DNA of 55,055 bases from contig NZ_CADEFR010000022.1 of NCBI RefSeq assembly GCF_902826655.1, positions 1 through 55,055 of the forward strand, written 5' to 3'. A model generated the notes under the pieces. It did no database searches, had not been told where the DNA came from, and saw only the letters and a list, made by a program, of their open reading frames with translations. The translations under genes were made by a program, and so were the position numbers. The first letter of the stretch is position 1. The number at the start of each line of letters is the position of its first letter. This DNA comes from an uncultured Methylibium sp. (lineage in GTDB: Bacteria; Pseudomonadota; Gammaproteobacteria; Burkholderiales; Burkholderiaceae_C). Shown one piece after another: positions 8,831-24,821 of this stretch.

Positions 8831-8882
8831 GCGGGCAAGCCCGCTTTCGCATCGCAATACAAGGCGCGGGGGTTAACCCGCG
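8831..8882. repeat. Pair of short palindromes, REP-like, in intergenic space
   Basis: Two small inverted repeats sit back to back in the 180-base gap before the MFS gene. The first is GCGGG-CAAG-CCCGC (8831-8844). The second is CGCGGG-GGTTAA-CCCGCG (8865-8882). Either could act as a weak terminator for the upstream run, but no long T-run follows (only TTT after the first). The first core resembles palindromic REP sequences known from pseudomonads. Whether it recurs in this genome cannot be seen here. Confidence 0.4.
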
Positions 8883-8989
8883 AGCCGTCAGCGTGCGTTG
8901 GTTTGGCGTCAGGGCCTGTCAAGTCGCACCGCGGATCCTCCTCGGCACGCGCCGCAGCTGCGGCGTCTGCACACAAGGAGACAACCCCC

Positions 8990-10744
8990 ATGGCCGCCGT
9001 CCTGCCCGCCACCGCATCCACCGCGGCGGCACCCATGACCCGCGAGGAGAAGAAGGTCATCCTGGCCTCGTCCCTCGGCACCATCTTCGAGTGGTACGAC
9101 TTCTACCTCTACGGTTCGCTGGCGGCCATCATCGGCGCGCAGTTCTTCTCCAACTACCCGGAGGCGACGCGCAACGTCTTCGCGCTGCTGGCCTTCGCCG
9201 CCGGCTTCCTGGTGCGGCCGTTCGGCGCGCTGGTGTTCGGTCGCCTCGGTGACCTGGTCGGCCGCAAGCACACCTTCCTGATCACGATCGTCATCATGGG
9301 CCTGTCGACCTTCATCGTCGGCTGCCTGCCCGGCTACGAGGTGCTCGGCTGGGCCGCGCCGGTCAGCCTGATCGCCCTGCGCATGCTGCAGGGCCTGGCG
9401 CTCGGCGGCGAGTACGGCGGCGCGGCGACCTACGTGGCCGAGCACGCGCCGAAGGGCCGGCGCGGCTTCTTCACCGCGTGGATCCAGACCACGGCGACGC
9501 TCGGCCTGCTGCTGTCGCTGATCGTCATCCTGTTCACGCAGATCTACGTCAACGCCAACTACCCCGAAGTCGAAGTGCTGATCAGCGGCACCAAGACCAA
9601 GATCACCGCGTTCGCGGCCTGGGGCTGGCGCATTCCCTTCCTGCTGTCGGTGCTGCTGCTGGCCGTGTCGGTCTACATCCGCCTGCAGATGAACGAGAGC
9701 CCGGCCTTCAAGAAGATGAAGGAAGAGGGCAAGCAGTCCAAGGCGCCGCTGTCCGAAGCCTTCGGCCAGTGGAAGAACGCCAAGATCGCGCTGCTGGCGC
9801 TGCTCGGGCTGGTCGCCGGCCAGGCCGTGGTCTGGTACACGGGCCAGTTCTACGCGCTGTTCTTCCTGCAGTCGATCCTGAAGGTCGACCAGTTCACCGC
9901 CAACGTGCTGATCGCCTGGTCGCTGACGCTGGGCACCGGCTTCTTCCTGGTGTTCGGCGCGCTGTCCGACCGCGTCGGCCGCAAGCCCATCATCCTGGGC
10001 GGCTGCCTGATCGCGGCGCTCACCGTGTTCCCGCTGTTCAAGGCGCTGACGGCCACGGCCAACCCGGCGCTGCACCGCGCGCAGGCGTCGGCGCCGGTGG
10101 TGGTCAATGCCGACCCGGCCGACTGCTCGTTCCAGTTCAACCCGACCGGCACCGTCAAGTTCACCAAGTCCTGCGACATCGCCAAGGCCCTGCTGGCGCG
10201 CAACGCGGTCAGCTACACCACGGTCGACGCCCCGGCCGGCACGGTGGCGACGGTGAAGATCGGCGCCGAAGAGGCGCTGTCGGCCAAGGACCCGGACTTC
10301 GCCAAGAAGGCCGCGGATCTGATCACCAAGGCCGGCTACCCCGGCGCCAGCGATCCGGAAAAGGTCAAGATCCCGATCGAGCCCAAGGAAGGCCTGTGGA
10401 ACGTGCTCAAGATGTTCGACATCTTCAGCGCGCAGAAGCTCACCATCATCGGCATCCTGACCATCCTGGTGATCTACGTGACGGCGGTCTACGGTCCGAT
10501 CGCCGCGGCGCTGGTCGAGCTGTTCCCGACCCGCATCCGCTACACCTCGATGAGCCTGCCGTACCACATCGGCAACGGTTGGTTCGGCGGCATGCTGCCG
10601 GCCACGGCCTTCGCGATGGTGGCGCAGTCGGGCGACATCTACTACGGGCTGTGGTACCCGGTGGTGATCGCGCTCGGGACCTTCGTCATCGGCCTGCTGT
10701 TCGTGCCCGAGACCAAGGACCGCGACATCTACGCCGACGACTGA
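8990..10744 (+). CDS. MFS transporter, metabolite:H+ symporter (MHS) type, with large extracytoplasmic insert
   Basis: A 584-residue inner-membrane transporter. The ATG at 8990 is preceded by AAGGAG at 8975-8980. MHS hallmarks are present: SSLGTIFEWYDFYLYGSLAA in helix 1, the loop 2-3 motif GRLGDLVGRKHTF, ALGGEYGGAATYVAEHAP, and the second-half copy ALSDRVGRKPII. Helices 1-8 are normal. About 125 polar residues (roughly 357-482) with two cysteines then interrupt the fold before the last helices (ILTILVIYVTAVYGPIAAAL onward). The topology places this insert outside the cytoplasm. Relatives transport organic acids, betaines or sugars with protons; the substrate is unknown. Followed by a strong terminator. 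Confidence 0.92.
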   Translation: MAAVLPATASTAAAPMTREEKKVILASSLGTIFEWYDFYLYGSLAAIIGAQFFSNYPEATRNVFALLAFAAGFLVRPFGALVFGRLGDLVGRKHTFLITIVIMGLSTFIVGCLPGYEVLGWAAPVSLIALRMLQGLALGGEYGGAATYVAEHAPKGRRGFFTAWIQTTATLGLLLSLIVILFTQIYVNANYPEVEVLISGTKTKITAFAAWGWRIPFLLSVLLLAVSVYIRLQMNESPAFKKMKEEGKQSKAPLSEAFGQWKNAKIALLALLGLVAGQAVVWYTGQFYALFFLQSILKVDQFTANVLIAWSLTLGTGFFLVFGALSDRVGRKPIILGGCLIAALTVFPLFKALTATANPALHRAQASAPVVVNADPADCSFQFNPTGTVKFTKSCDIAKALLARNAVSYTTVDAPAGTVATVKIGAEEALSAKDPDFAKKAADLITKAGYPGASDPEKVKIPIEPKEGLWNVLKMFDIFSAQKLTIIGILTILVIYVTAVYGPIAAALVELFPTRIRYTSMSLPYHIGNGWFGGMLPATAFAMVAQSGDIYYGLWYPVVIALGTFVIGLLFVPETKDRDIYADD

Positions 10745-10764
10745 GCGCAGCGGACACTTGCAAG

Positions 10765-10795
10765 CGGCGCGCCGGTTCCCGGCGCGCCGTTTTTT
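10765..10795 (+). terminator. Rho-independent terminator after the MFS gene
   Basis: A perfect 11-bp GC stem (CGGCGCGCCGG / CCGGCGCGCCG) with a TTC loop, followed directly by six T's at 10790-10795. It lies 20 bases after the MFS stop and just before the 3' end of the convergent histidine kinase gene. The T-run is only on the plus side, so it should stop MFS transcription and protect the convergent gene. Confidence 0.93.
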
Positions 10796-10797
10796 CT

Positions 10798-13215
10798 TCA
10801 GGCCTCGTCGTCGTCCGGCAGCCAGCGCAGCAGCTCGGCGCGCAACTGCTCCAGCACGATCGGCTTGGTCAGGAAGCCGTCCATGCCCGCGGCCAGGCTG
10901 GCGGCGCGGTCGCTCTCGAGCGCGTGCGCGGTCAGCGCGACGATCGCGAAGGGCGGCAGCGTGCCGCCTTGCTGCAGCGCGCGCAGGCGGCGGCAGGTCG
11001 CGTGGCCGTCCAGGCCCGGCATCTGCACGTCCAGCAGCATCAGGTCCGGCGGCTGCGTGTGGCAGGCGGCGATCGCGGCCTCGCCGCCGTCGACGCTGTC
11101 GACCTCCAGGCCCAGCGCGACCAGCATCTGCTCGCCGATCAGGCGATTGACCGGGTTGTCCTCGACCAGCATCACGCGCCGCGGCAGCGCGCCGGGCCGG
11201 GTGATCGGCGGCAGCGCCGCATGGGCGGCCGACGGCTGCAGCATCTCCAGCAGGTCGTGCGGCGTCAGCGGCATGAAGCTGGGCGTGATCGCCAGCGCGC
11301 GCGCCGCCAGCTCGACCTCGGGCTGGGCCCAGTCCGGCCGCACCAGCAGCGTGATGCGTGCGTCGGGCAGCGCGGCGCGCAGCCCGGCCAGGTCCGGCGA
11401 CTCGCCCAGCACGTGCTCGGCCACGACGACCAGCTCGGGGTGATCGGCGGGCGGCGTCTGCCGCGCCTGCGCCACCGCGGCCGCGAGCCCCGGCAGCAGC
11501 GCGGACTGCCAGCCGAGCCGCGCGAAGCGCGTCACCAGCCACTCGCCGATCATCGGCCGCGTGTACAGCAGCCAGGCGCGGCCCGGCACCGGCTGCCACA
11601 GCTGCGCGTCGCCGTCGACCGCCAGCGGCAGGCGCAGCGTGAAGCAGCTGCCGGCGCCCGGCGTGCTGGCCAGCGTCAGCTCGCCGTCCATCGCCTCGGC
11701 CAGGCCGCGCGCGATCGACAGGCCCAGGCCCGTGCCGCCGTGGCGCCGCGTCAGGCTGGCGTCGCCCTGCACGAAGGCGTCGAACACGCGGGCCTGCGTC
11801 GCGGCGTCCATGCCGGGGCCGGTGTCGCGGAACTCGATCACCGCCTCGCAGCGGCCCGGCCCGGCGGGCCGCATCGTCGTCACCAGCGCCAGATGGCCGC
11901 GCTCGGTGAACTTGGCCGCGTTGCCCAGCAGGTTGGTCGCGATCTGGCGCAGCCGCTCCGGGTCGCCGCGCACCCGCGTGATGTCGCCGATGTGGTCGAA
12001 CATCACGTTCAGGCCCTTGCCGCGCACCGCCGGCATCACCGCGCGCAGCGTCTGCGCCAGCAGGCCGGGCAGGTCGAAGGGCGTGTCGACCAGCGCCAGC
12101 TTGCCGGCCTCGAGCCGCGAGAAGTCGAGCACGTCGTTGATGATGCCGAGCAGCGAGCGCCCCGACTGCAGCGCCAGCTCGAGGTGGCGCCGCTGCGCCG
12201 GCGACTGCGCGCTGCGCAGCGCCAGCTCGTTGAGGCCCAGCACGCCGTTCAGCGGCGTGCGGATCTCGTGGCTCATGTGCGCCAGGAAGCGCGACTTCGC
12301 CTCGCTGCCGCGGTCGGCCGCGGCGCGCTGCTGCTCGGCCAGCGCCAGCGTGGCCTCGAGCTTGGCCGTGCGTTCGCTCACCAGCTGCTCCAGGTGCTGC
12401 TGCTGGCGCTGCAGCGCCTCGCGCGCCATCACCTGCTCGTGGATGTCGGCCATCACGCCGGTCACCAGGACGCGCCCGTCGGCGTCCTCCTGCGCCATCG
12501 CGCGCGAGTGGAACCAGCGGTAGCCGCCGGACTTCGTGCGCATCCGGTAGTCGATGGTCCAGCGGCTGCGCTCGTCGATGCCGACGGCGACGCGCGACTC
12601 GAAGCGATCGCGGTCCTCGGGATGCATCAGCCCGGTCAGCCGGGCGCGGCTCGTGCCGAGCTCGGCCGGCGTGTAGCCCAGCAGCTCGGCGAAGCGCGGC
12701 GCGAGGTAGAAGTCGTCGCTGTCGGCCCAGCGCTCGAACAGCGCCTCGTTCGCGGCCTCGACGGCACGCTCGAAGCGCTGCGTGATCTGCGTCAGCGCCT
12801 GCTGCGTCGTCTTCTCGCGGTGCACGTCGCTCAGCGCGCCGGTGATGACCTCGGAGCGGCCGTCGCTGCCGGCCCAGGCGCGGCCGCGGCCGCGCACCCA
12901 GCGCCAGCGCTCCTGCCGGTCGAGGAAGCGGACCTCGTAGGTGAAGCTGCCGACGCTGTCGATCGCCGCCTGATAGGACGCCAGGAAGGGACCGATGTCG
13001 TCCGGGTGGACGCGCGCGTTGATGACGTTGCGGTCGTTCGGCAGCTCGTCGGGCCCGAAGCCGAACATCGCGCGAAAACTCGGCGAATACCAGCTGAGGT
13101 TGCTGCGCAGGTTGCGCTCCCAATAGCCGTCCTGCGAGCCGGCCATGGCCCGCTCGTAGCGCGCCAGCAGCTCGGCGTCGGTCAGCGACGGGGGCTGGGG
13201 TGGGGGCGGCTCCAT
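10798..13215 (-). CDS. PAS-domain hybrid sensor histidine kinase with receiver domain
   Basis: An 805-residue kinase; the ATG at 13215 begins [20 protein letters not shown], and 53 extra residues upstream would be low-quality arginine/proline-rich sequence. Two PAS domains with PAC motifs lie at about 20-135 and 150-270 ([24 protein letters not shown]). After a coiled coil come HisKA with [11 protein letters not shown] (H316) and HATPase with [18 protein letters not shown] and [10 protein letters not shown] degenerate receiver-like stretch follows, then a complete receiver at the C-terminus with the acceptor Asp at 729 in LLDVQMPG and TKP near the end. No membrane helices are seen, so it senses a cytoplasmic cue. 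No separate response regulator lies beside it. Confidence 0.93.
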   Translation of the reverse strand: MEPPPPQPPSLTDAELLARYERAMAGSQDGYWERNLRSNLSWYSPSFRAMFGFGPDELPNDRNVINARVHPDDIGPFLASYQAAIDSVGSFTYEVRFLDRQERWRWVRGRGRAWAGSDGRSEVITGALSDVHREKTTQQALTQITQRFERAVEAANEALFERWADSDDFYLAPRFAELLGYTPAELGTSRARLTGLMHPEDRDRFESRVAVGIDERSRWTIDYRMRTKSGGYRWFHSRAMAQEDADGRVLVTGVMADIHEQVMAREALQRQQQHLEQLVSERTAKLEATLALAEQQRAAADRGSEAKSRFLAHMSHEIRTPLNGVLGLNELALRSAQSPAQRRHLELALQSGRSLLGIINDVLDFSRLEAGKLALVDTPFDLPGLLAQTLRAVMPAVRGKGLNVMFDHIGDITRVRGDPERLRQIATNLLGNAAKFTERGHLALVTTMRPAGPGRCEAVIEFRDTGPGMDAATQARVFDAFVQGDASLTRRHGGTGLGLSIARGLAEAMDGELTLASTPGAGSCFTLRLPLAVDGDAQLWQPVPGRAWLLYTRPMIGEWLVTRFARLGWQSALLPGLAAAVAQARQTPPADHPELVVVAEHVLGESPDLAGLRAALPDARITLLVRPDWAQPEVELAARALAITPSFMPLTPHDLLEMLQPSAAHAALPPITRPGALPRRVMLVEDNPVNRLIGEQMLVALGLEVDSVDGGEAAIAACHTQPPDLMLLDVQMPGLDGHATCRRLRALQQGGTLPPFAIVALTAHALESDRAASLAAGMDGFLTKPIVLEQLRAELLRWLPDDDEA

Positions 13216-13390
13216 GGGGGCGCGGGGTTGGCGACCCAATGTACTGCGCGGGTCCGCGGCGTGGCAGGGGAGATGCCCGCAAGCAACACCCCGATGCGGG
13301 GCCGGGGGCCGGGGGCCGGGCACGCCGCGTCGCGGCCCTGCGGCGGGCTCCGGCTTTCGAAACGACACCGACACCGCCGCCGGAGCTTCC

Positions 13391-13396
13391 TAGAAT
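13391..13396 (+). promoter_or_regulatory. Possible -10 element of the uvrA promoter
   Basis: TAGAAT at 13391-13396, 25 bases before the ATG of the tandem uvrA. No convincing -35 is seen at the right distance. The same TAGAAT hexamer stands before the tRNA gene at 40225. Confidence 0.4.
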
Positions 13397-13421
13397 CTTC
13401 GGCCTCACCCCCGGACCCCCC

Positions 13422-19148
<5,727 letters not shown>

Positions 19149-19164
19149 ACAGCAGGCCGGCGCG

Positions 19165-20391
19165 ATGACCACCGCCCCGCCCGACGACCCGCGCTTTGCG
19201 CAGGCCAAGGCCGACTTCATGGAAGGCCTGGCGCAGCTGGAGGCCGGCCAATGCGACGCGGCCGAGCGCTGCTTCTGCGCGTCGCTGCGGGGCGTGCCGG
19301 GGCGCGTGTCGACGCTGGTCAACCTGGCGGCCGTGCGCCTGCTGCTGGGCCGGCCCGAAGAAGCGCTGGACAGCGCCCGCCAGGCCCTGCAGGGCGAGCC
19401 GGACAACGTCGACGCGCTGCTGCACCAGGCCAGCGCCCTGGCGCAGCTGGGCCGCGCCGAGGCGGCACGGCGCGGCTTCGAGCGGCTGCTGGCGGTGGAC
19501 GACCGGCACGTCGCCGCGTGGACGCGGCTGGCCGAGACCTACAAGACCCTGGGTCGGCGCGACGATGCGCTGCGCGCCTATGCGCGCGCGCTGGCGCTGG
19601 AGGCCGACCAGCCCGAGGTCTGGTCGCGCCACGGTGACCTGCTGCGCGAGGCCGGCCGCCACGACGACGCGGCGCAGGCCTTCCGCGAGGCGCTGGCGCG
19701 CGGCGGCGACGCGGCGCTGAACGGCTACTACCTCGCGGCGGTGACCGGCGACGGCCGCGCGTCGCCGCCGCCGACCGCACCCGCGGCCTACGTGCGCGGC
19801 CTCTTCGACGGCTACGCCGACGACTTCGACCAGCACCTGCGCGGCCTGCTGGGCTACGAGGCCCCCGAGCGCCTGGCCCGCCGCCTGGCCACGCACGCGC
19901 CCTTCCAGTCGGCACTGGACCTGGGCTGCGGCACGGGCCTGTGCGGCCCGCTGCTGCGGCCGATGTCGCGCCGCCTGGTGGGCGTGGACCTGTCGGGCGC
20001 CATGCTGGCCAAGGCGCGGGTGCTGGGCGTGTACGACGAGCTGCTGCAGGCCGACCTGCTGGAGGCGCTGGCGCGCCCCGCCGAACCGCGCCACGACCTC
20101 GTCGTGGCGGCCGACGTCTTCATCTACGTGGGCGAGCTGGAACCCGTGTTCGCCGCCGTCCGCGCCGCCACCACGCCCGGCGCGATCTTCGCCTTTACCG
20201 CCGAACCGCCCACCGACCCGCGGCAAGGCGTGCAACTGCTGCCCAGCCTGCGCTACGCCCACTCCACCGACTACCTGGCCCGGCTGGCCGAGGCACAGGG
20301 CTTCGAACTGCTGGCGCTGGAGCGGGATGTGATCCGGCGGGAGCAGAGGCGGGAGGTGGAGGGGGTGTATGTGGTGGGGAGGCGGGGGTAG
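19165..20391 (+). CDS. TPR-repeat protein with C-terminal SAM-dependent methyltransferase domain
   Basis: A 408-residue protein starting 16 bases after the uvrA stop. Residues 1-190 are about five tetratricopeptide repeats (for example LVNLAAVRLLLGRPEEALDS and AYARALALEADQPEVWSRHG). Residues 200-408 are a class I methyltransferase: FDGYADDFDQHLRGLLGYEAP, motif I LDLGCGTGLCG starting near 251, the acidic GVDLSGAML, and a final strand EGVYVVGRRG. The TPRs probably hold the substrate protein. The target is unknown; similar TPR-methyltransferases are common in proteobacteria. The close spacing to uvrA suggests cotranscription, but no repair role can be read from the sequence. Confidence 0.88.
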   Translation: MTTAPPDDPRFAQAKADFMEGLAQLEAGQCDAAERCFCASLRGVPGRVSTLVNLAAVRLLLGRPEEALDSARQALQGEPDNVDALLHQASALAQLGRAEAARRGFERLLAVDDRHVAAWTRLAETYKTLGRRDDALRAYARALALEADQPEVWSRHGDLLREAGRHDDAAQAFREALARGGDAALNGYYLAAVTGDGRASPPPTAPAAYVRGLFDGYADDFDQHLRGLLGYEAPERLARRLATHAPFQSALDLGCGTGLCGPLLRPMSRRLVGVDLSGAMLAKARVLGVYDELLQADLLEALARPAEPRHDLVVAADVFIYVGELEPVFAAVRAATTPGAIFAFTAEPPTDPRQGVQLLPSLRYAHSTDYLARLAEAQGFELLALERDVIRREQRREVEGVYVVGRRG

Positions 20392-20532
20392 GTCATTCAG
20401 CAGACTGGCTCGCAACTTTGAGCTGCTTGACTGCTGGCGAACCACCTGGCGTGGCCACCCTTGGCGGTGACACGGCGTTCATTTGGGGCTGAGCTCGATC
20501 GCTGCGGTGCGCTTGGTTGAGTACCCTGACCG

Positions 20533-23500
20533 CTAAGCTGCCCAACCGTCTGTCAAGCGCTCCGCCTGCTCCAGCACCAGCCGGATCGCCTCTTCCTGCA
20601 TGTCCGGTGGGTACTTGTGCCGCCGCAGCGTGATGCGCACGAGATTGCGCAGCCGCGCACGAACGCTGTCGCGCTTCTGCCAGTCCACCGTGGCGCTGCC
20701 TCGCAGCTTCTGGGTCAGCTCTTGCGCGATGGCCTTCAGCACGGGGTCGCCGAGATCGCGCACTGCGCTCTCGTTGTTGGCCAGCGCGTCGTAGAAGGCC
20801 AGCTCTGACTCGTTCAGACCCAGCTCGTCGCCGCGCTTGGCTGCTTCACGGAACTCCTTGGCCATCGCGATCAATTCTTCGATGACCTGTGCGCTCTCGA
20901 TGGCGCGGCTGCGGTAGCGATTCAGTGCTGCAAGCAACCTATCGCCGAACTTCTTCTCCAACACCACGTTGGTCCGCGAGCGCGACTTCACTTCGTCGTT
21001 GAGCAAGCGCTGCAGCAGCTCCACCGCAAAGTTCTTCTGCGGCAGCCGGCGTACGTCTTCGAGGAAGGCATCCGACAGGATGCCGATGTCCGGGCGCTCC
21101 AGCCCCGCCAGCTTGAAGATGTCTTCGACGCCCTGCGCCACCACGGCGTTGTCGAGGATCTGCCGCAGAACCGCGTTGCGCCTGTCTTCCGAGAGCTTCT
21201 TGTCGGGCTCGGTGGCCTTGGCGATCACGGCCTTGATGGCCTGAAAGAACGCGATCTCCTCGCGCAGCACCACTGCGTCGTCCAGCGTGCCGCACAGGGA
21301 AAATGCCTTGGTGATGCCCAACACCACGTCAGCCCAGCGCTTCTTGCCTTCGTCCTGACTCAGCACGTGGTTGGCCGCGGGGATCAACAGCGCCACGGCC
21401 TTGGTTCGGTAAGCGCTGTGGTCGAAGCCGTGCAACTGGCCACGCGCCACGTCCATCAGCTCCTTCAGCTTGGCCAGTGCCTCGGCGGCGTCAAGCGTCG
21501 GCTGGCCCTTGCCGCGGCTTTCGGTGTAGGTCTTGAGCGCGCTGCGCAGCTCGGCGGCAATGCCGATGTAGTCCACCACCAGGCCGCCTTCCTTGTCGCG
21601 GAAGACGCGGTTCACCCGCGCGATGGCCTGCATCAGGTTGTGGTCGCGCATCGGCTTGTCCACGTACATGGTGTGCAGGCAGGGCACGTCGAAGCCGGTG
21701 AGCCACATGTCGCGCACGATCACGAGCTTGAGCGGGTCCTTCGGGTCCTTGAAGCGCTTCTCCAACTGCTTCTTGGTGCCGGCGTTGGTGATGTGCGGCT
21801 GCAGCGCCGCATCGTCGGCGGCCGAGCCCGTCATCACCACCTTGACCGCGCCTTGCGCCGCGTCGGTGCTGTGCCAAGCCGGCCGCAGCGCCACGATCTC
21901 GGCATAGAGCTGCGCGCAGATGGCGCGGCTCATGCACACGACCATCGCCTTGCCTTCCACCGCCGCGTTGCGCGCCTCGAAGTGCGCCACCAGGTCGGCG
22001 GCCACCTGCTTCAGGCGCGGCTCGGCGCCAACAAGCTTTTCCAGTTGCGCCCAGCGGCCCTTGGCGGCCTCGCGCTGGGCCACGTCTTCCTCGTCCTCGA
22101 ACACCTCCTCCACGTCGGCGTTGAGCTGCTCGATCTGCGCCTGGTTGATGTCCAGCTTGGCCAGGCGGCTCTCGTAGTAGATGGGCACGGTGGCGCCGTC
22201 GTCCACCGCGTCCTGGATGTCGTAGATGCTGACGTAGTCGCCGAACACGGCGCGTGTGTCCTTGTCGCTGCTTTCCACCGGCGTGCCGGTGAAGCCAACG
22301 AAGGTGGCGTTCGGCAGCGCGTCGCGCAAGTGCTTGGCAAAGCCGTACTTGTACTGGCCGCTCTTCTTGTCGAGCACCGCGCGAAAGCCGTACTGCGAGC
22401 GGTGCGCCTCGTCGGCGATCACCACCACGTTGGTCCGATCGGTGAGCTTGGGGAACTGCGCCTCGCCCGGCCCCGGCGCGAACTTCTGCACTGTGGAAAA
22501 GATGATGCCGCCCGAGGGCCGCCCGGCCAGCAAGGCGCGCAGCTCGTCGCCGTCGTTCGCCTGTTGCGGCAGCTCCTTCAGCAGCGCCTTGGCGCCGACG
22601 AAAGTCTGGAAGAGCTGGCCATCCAGGTCGTTGCGGTCGGTCACCACCACCAGCGTCGGGTTGCCCATCGCCGGCTCGCGCATCAGCTTGGCCGCAAAGC
22701 ACACCATCGAGATGCTCTTGCCCGAGCCTTGGGTGTGCCACACGATGCCGCCCTTGCGCGAACCCGGCTGCACCTGCCGGCCGTACGTGGCGCGCTCCTC
22801 TTGCGCTGCCTCTGGCGGTGGCCCGCTGGCCGCGATGACCGTGGCCCGGACCGCTTCGCGCACGGCATGGAACTGGTGGTAACCGGCGATCTTTTTGATC
22901 AGCTGCCCATCCGCTTGCTCGAACAGAACGAAGTAGCGCAGGTAGTCGAGCAGCAGCTCGGGTTTGAAGAAGCCGCGCACCACCGTTTCCAGCTCGAACT
23001 GCAGCAACGGACGGTCGCCTTCGTTCGCCACCGTGCGCCACGGCAGAAAGCGCTCGCGGCTGGCGGTGAGCGAGCCGATGCGCGCGTGCAGCCCATCGCT
23101 GATGACCAGCGCCTCGTTGGTGGCGAAGAGGTCGGGAATCTCTTCCTTGTAGGTTTGCAGCTGGTTGTAGGCGCTCCAGATGTCGGCCTGTTCAGAGGCA
23201 GTGTTCTTCAGCTCAACCACCGCGATGGGCAGGCCGTTGATGAAGCACACCAGGTCGGGCCGGCGCGGCCGCTGTCCCTTGGAACCGTGGCCTTGCACGG
23301 TGAACTGGTTGACGACCAGGAAGCGGTTGCGCTCGGGATTGTCGAAGTCGATCACGCGCACACGGTCGCCGCGTTGCAGGCCCTGGGTATCGGTGATGGC
23401 TACGGGCACGCCATCGACCAGCGCGTGGTGCAGCGCCTGGTTGCGCTGCAGCAGCGAAGGGTGATCGGGTTTGGTGAACGCGTGGACGGCTTCGTCCAGC

Positions 23501-23688
23501 GCCGAGGAGGTCAACCCCGGGTTCAACAGCGCCAGTGCTTGGCTCAGCTCGTCGGCAAGGACGACCTGTCGCCACTCCGCACGGGCCGGTGCGGCGCTGT
23601 CCGGCGCGATGGCCACGCCGTGACGGAACTCCCAGCCGGTCTCCTGGAACCAGGCAATGGCGAGCTGTTCGAGGTCGTCTTCGGTCAT
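20533..23688 (-). CDS. hsdR: Type I restriction enzyme R subunit (endonuclease/translocase)
   Basis: A 1051-residue motor-nuclease subunit of normal length. The N-terminal PD-(D/E)xK nuclease is at [19 protein letters not shown] (D145, E159, K161). The superfamily 2 translocase follows: Walker A in [12 protein letters not shown] (near 318-329), DEAH at 426-429 in [13 protein letters not shown], motif [13 protein letters not shown], and a helical C-terminal domain that binds the methylase core. The start ATG at 23688 overlaps the hsdS stop by four bases, so R is translated last in the operon. With HsdM and HsdS it cuts unmodified DNA after translocation. No frameshift or broken motif is visible, so the nuclease looks intact. 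GC content is clearly below that of the flanks. Confidence 0.96.
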   Translation of the reverse strand: MTEDDLEQLAIAWFQETGWEFRHGVAIAPDSAAPARAEWRQVVLADELSQALALLNPGLTSSALDEAVHAFTKPDHPSLLQRNQALHHALVDGVPVAITDTQGLQRGDRVRVIDFDNPERNRFLVVNQFTVQGHGSKGQRPRRPDLVCFINGLPIAVVELKNTASEQADIWSAYNQLQTYKEEIPDLFATNEALVISDGLHARIGSLTASRERFLPWRTVANEGDRPLLQFELETVVRGFFKPELLLDYLRYFVLFEQADGQLIKKIAGYHQFHAVREAVRATVIAASGPPPEAAQEERATYGRQVQPGSRKGGIVWHTQGSGKSISMVCFAAKLMREPAMGNPTLVVVTDRNDLDGQLFQTFVGAKALLKELPQQANDGDELRALLAGRPSGGIIFSTVQKFAPGPGEAQFPKLTDRTNVVVIADEAHRSQYGFRAVLDKKSGQYKYGFAKHLRDALPNATFVGFTGTPVESSDKDTRAVFGDYVSIYDIQDAVDDGATVPIYYESRLAKLDINQAQIEQLNADVEEVFEDEEDVAQREAAKGRWAQLEKLVGAEPRLKQVAADLVAHFEARNAAVEGKAMVVCMSRAICAQLYAEIVALRPAWHSTDAAQGAVKVVMTGSAADDAALQPHITNAGTKKQLEKRFKDPKDPLKLVIVRDMWLTGFDVPCLHTMYVDKPMRDHNLMQAIARVNRVFRDKEGGLVVDYIGIAAELRSALKTYTESRGKGQPTLDAAEALAKLKELMDVARGQLHGFDHSAYRTKAVALLIPAANHVLSQDEGKKRWADVVLGITKAFSLCGTLDDAVVLREEIAFFQAIKAVIAKATEPDKKLSEDRRNAVLRQILDNAVVAQGVEDIFKLAGLERPDIGILSDAFLEDVRRLPQKNFAVELLQRLLNDEVKSRSRTNVVLEKKFGDRLLAALNRYRSRAIESAQVIEELIAMAKEFREAAKRGDELGLNESELAFYDALANNESAVRDLGDPVLKAIAQELTQKLRGSATVDWQKRDSVRARLRNLVRITLRRHKYPPDMQEEAIRLVLEQAERLTDGWAA

Positions 23689-24821
23689 GCCGCGGGCTCG
23701 ATGGCTGCAACGGGAACTTCGCCCGACAGCAGCTTGGGAAGCAGGCTATCGCGCATGGCCGCCAGCGTCCGCGCTTCGGCTGAACAGGCCTGCGCCAGGG
23801 CGAACAGCGGTGCGACGGCGGCATCGAACCGTGCCATGCCCTCAACACCGGGGTCCAGGATGGGCACTGATTCGATGTGCGCCTTGGTCACGGCTTCGCG
23901 CGACGCGCCCGCGTTGAGGCCGAGCAAGTAGGCCTTGGTGTCTGGCTGCAGCAGGTGCAGGTGCAGAAAGTGCGGCGACACATCAGTCTTGGCCCGAATG
24001 ATCGCTACGTGTTGATTCACGCGAGCCGGCAGCACATCCGGCGGCACGACACAGGTCCGCAGGATGGACGCGCCCGTGATGTTCAGCAGCACATCGCCGG
24101 CTTGCACCTGCACATTGGCCAGCTGGCGCGCGGCTTCGTCGGTGATTCGCGCCAGACCGTCCCAGACGAATTGCGAGTCGTAGACGTTCTGGCTGCGGAT
24201 CAGGGCCACGCCTTCGTCAATGTAGACCTCGCGGCCGCCACGCGGGGTTGCGCCGCTGCCGATCTTGGTGGTCAGGTCTTTCAGCGTGACGGGCTGCGCG
24301 TCGTCGGGCGTGTTGTCCACGAAACAAGACTTGAAGATCGCCTGCGCGATGGCCTCCAGCGTCTGGCTCATGCGGCGGTTCAGCTCAATCTTGTCGTCGA
24401 GGGCTCCCAAGACGTCTGCGATGGCTCGCTGATCACGAGCACTCTGCGGAACTCGCACCGGAAGTGGCGCGATGTGGTTTCGATTCAGAGTAGGCACCGC
24501 CCCGCCGGCATTGAAGGCCGCAAGGTCCAGCGATGACAACAGGTAATGACAGAAGCGGGGATCGTTGCCGTTGAAGTCCTTAGCCCATAGGGTGGTGTTC
24601 AATGGCCAGAAGTCGCGTTCGATGTACTGGCTCCCACCAAGACTTCCAGAACGACCGATCACGACCCCCGGAGCGGACACCATTGCCTTGACATGACTAC
24701 CCACTTGCCCCGTTGAAGCAATCACGGGAAACGGGCCCTCGCACCGAACCTGAACCGGAAGATCAAACCCACGCTGGAGGTGTATGACCTCACCTAATGG
24801 TTTCGTTACCCAGGCACTCAT
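23685..24821 (-). CDS. hsdS: Type I restriction-modification specificity subunit
   Basis: A 378-residue two-domain specificity subunit. Target recognition domain 1 ([20 protein letters not shown] onward, to about 120) is followed by the central conserved helix pair [20 protein letters not shown]. Domain 2 starts near 178 ([19 protein letters not shown]) and ends with the second helix ([20 protein letters not shown]). Each domain reads half of a bipartite target site, so the recognised sequence cannot be deduced here. Overlaps fic by four bases upstream and hsdR by four bases downstream. The part encoding domain 1 is among the least GC-rich coding DNA in the window, consistent with exchange of recognition domains between strains. 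Confidence 0.94.
   Translation of the reverse strand: MSAWVTKPLGEVIHLQRGFDLPVQVRCEGPFPVIASTGQVGSHVKAMVSAPGVVIGRSGSLGGSQYIERDFWPLNTTLWAKDFNGNDPRFCHYLLSSLDLAAFNAGGAVPTLNRNHIAPLPVRVPQSARDQRAIADVLGALDDKIELNRRMSQTLEAIAQAIFKSCFVDNTPDDAQPVTLKDLTTKIGSGATPRGGREVYIDEGVALIRSQNVYDSQFVWDGLARITDEAARQLANVQVQAGDVLLNITGASILRTCVVPPDVLPARVNQHVAIIRAKTDVSPHFLHLHLLQPDTKAYLLGLNAGASREAVTKAHIESVPILDPGVEGMARFDAAVAPLFALAQACSAEARTLAAMRDSLLPKLLSGEVPVAAIEPAA

Noticed and set aside
8865-8882. Second palindrome as a rho-independent terminator for the upstream operon
   Set aside because: No T-run follows it; kept only as a palindrome.
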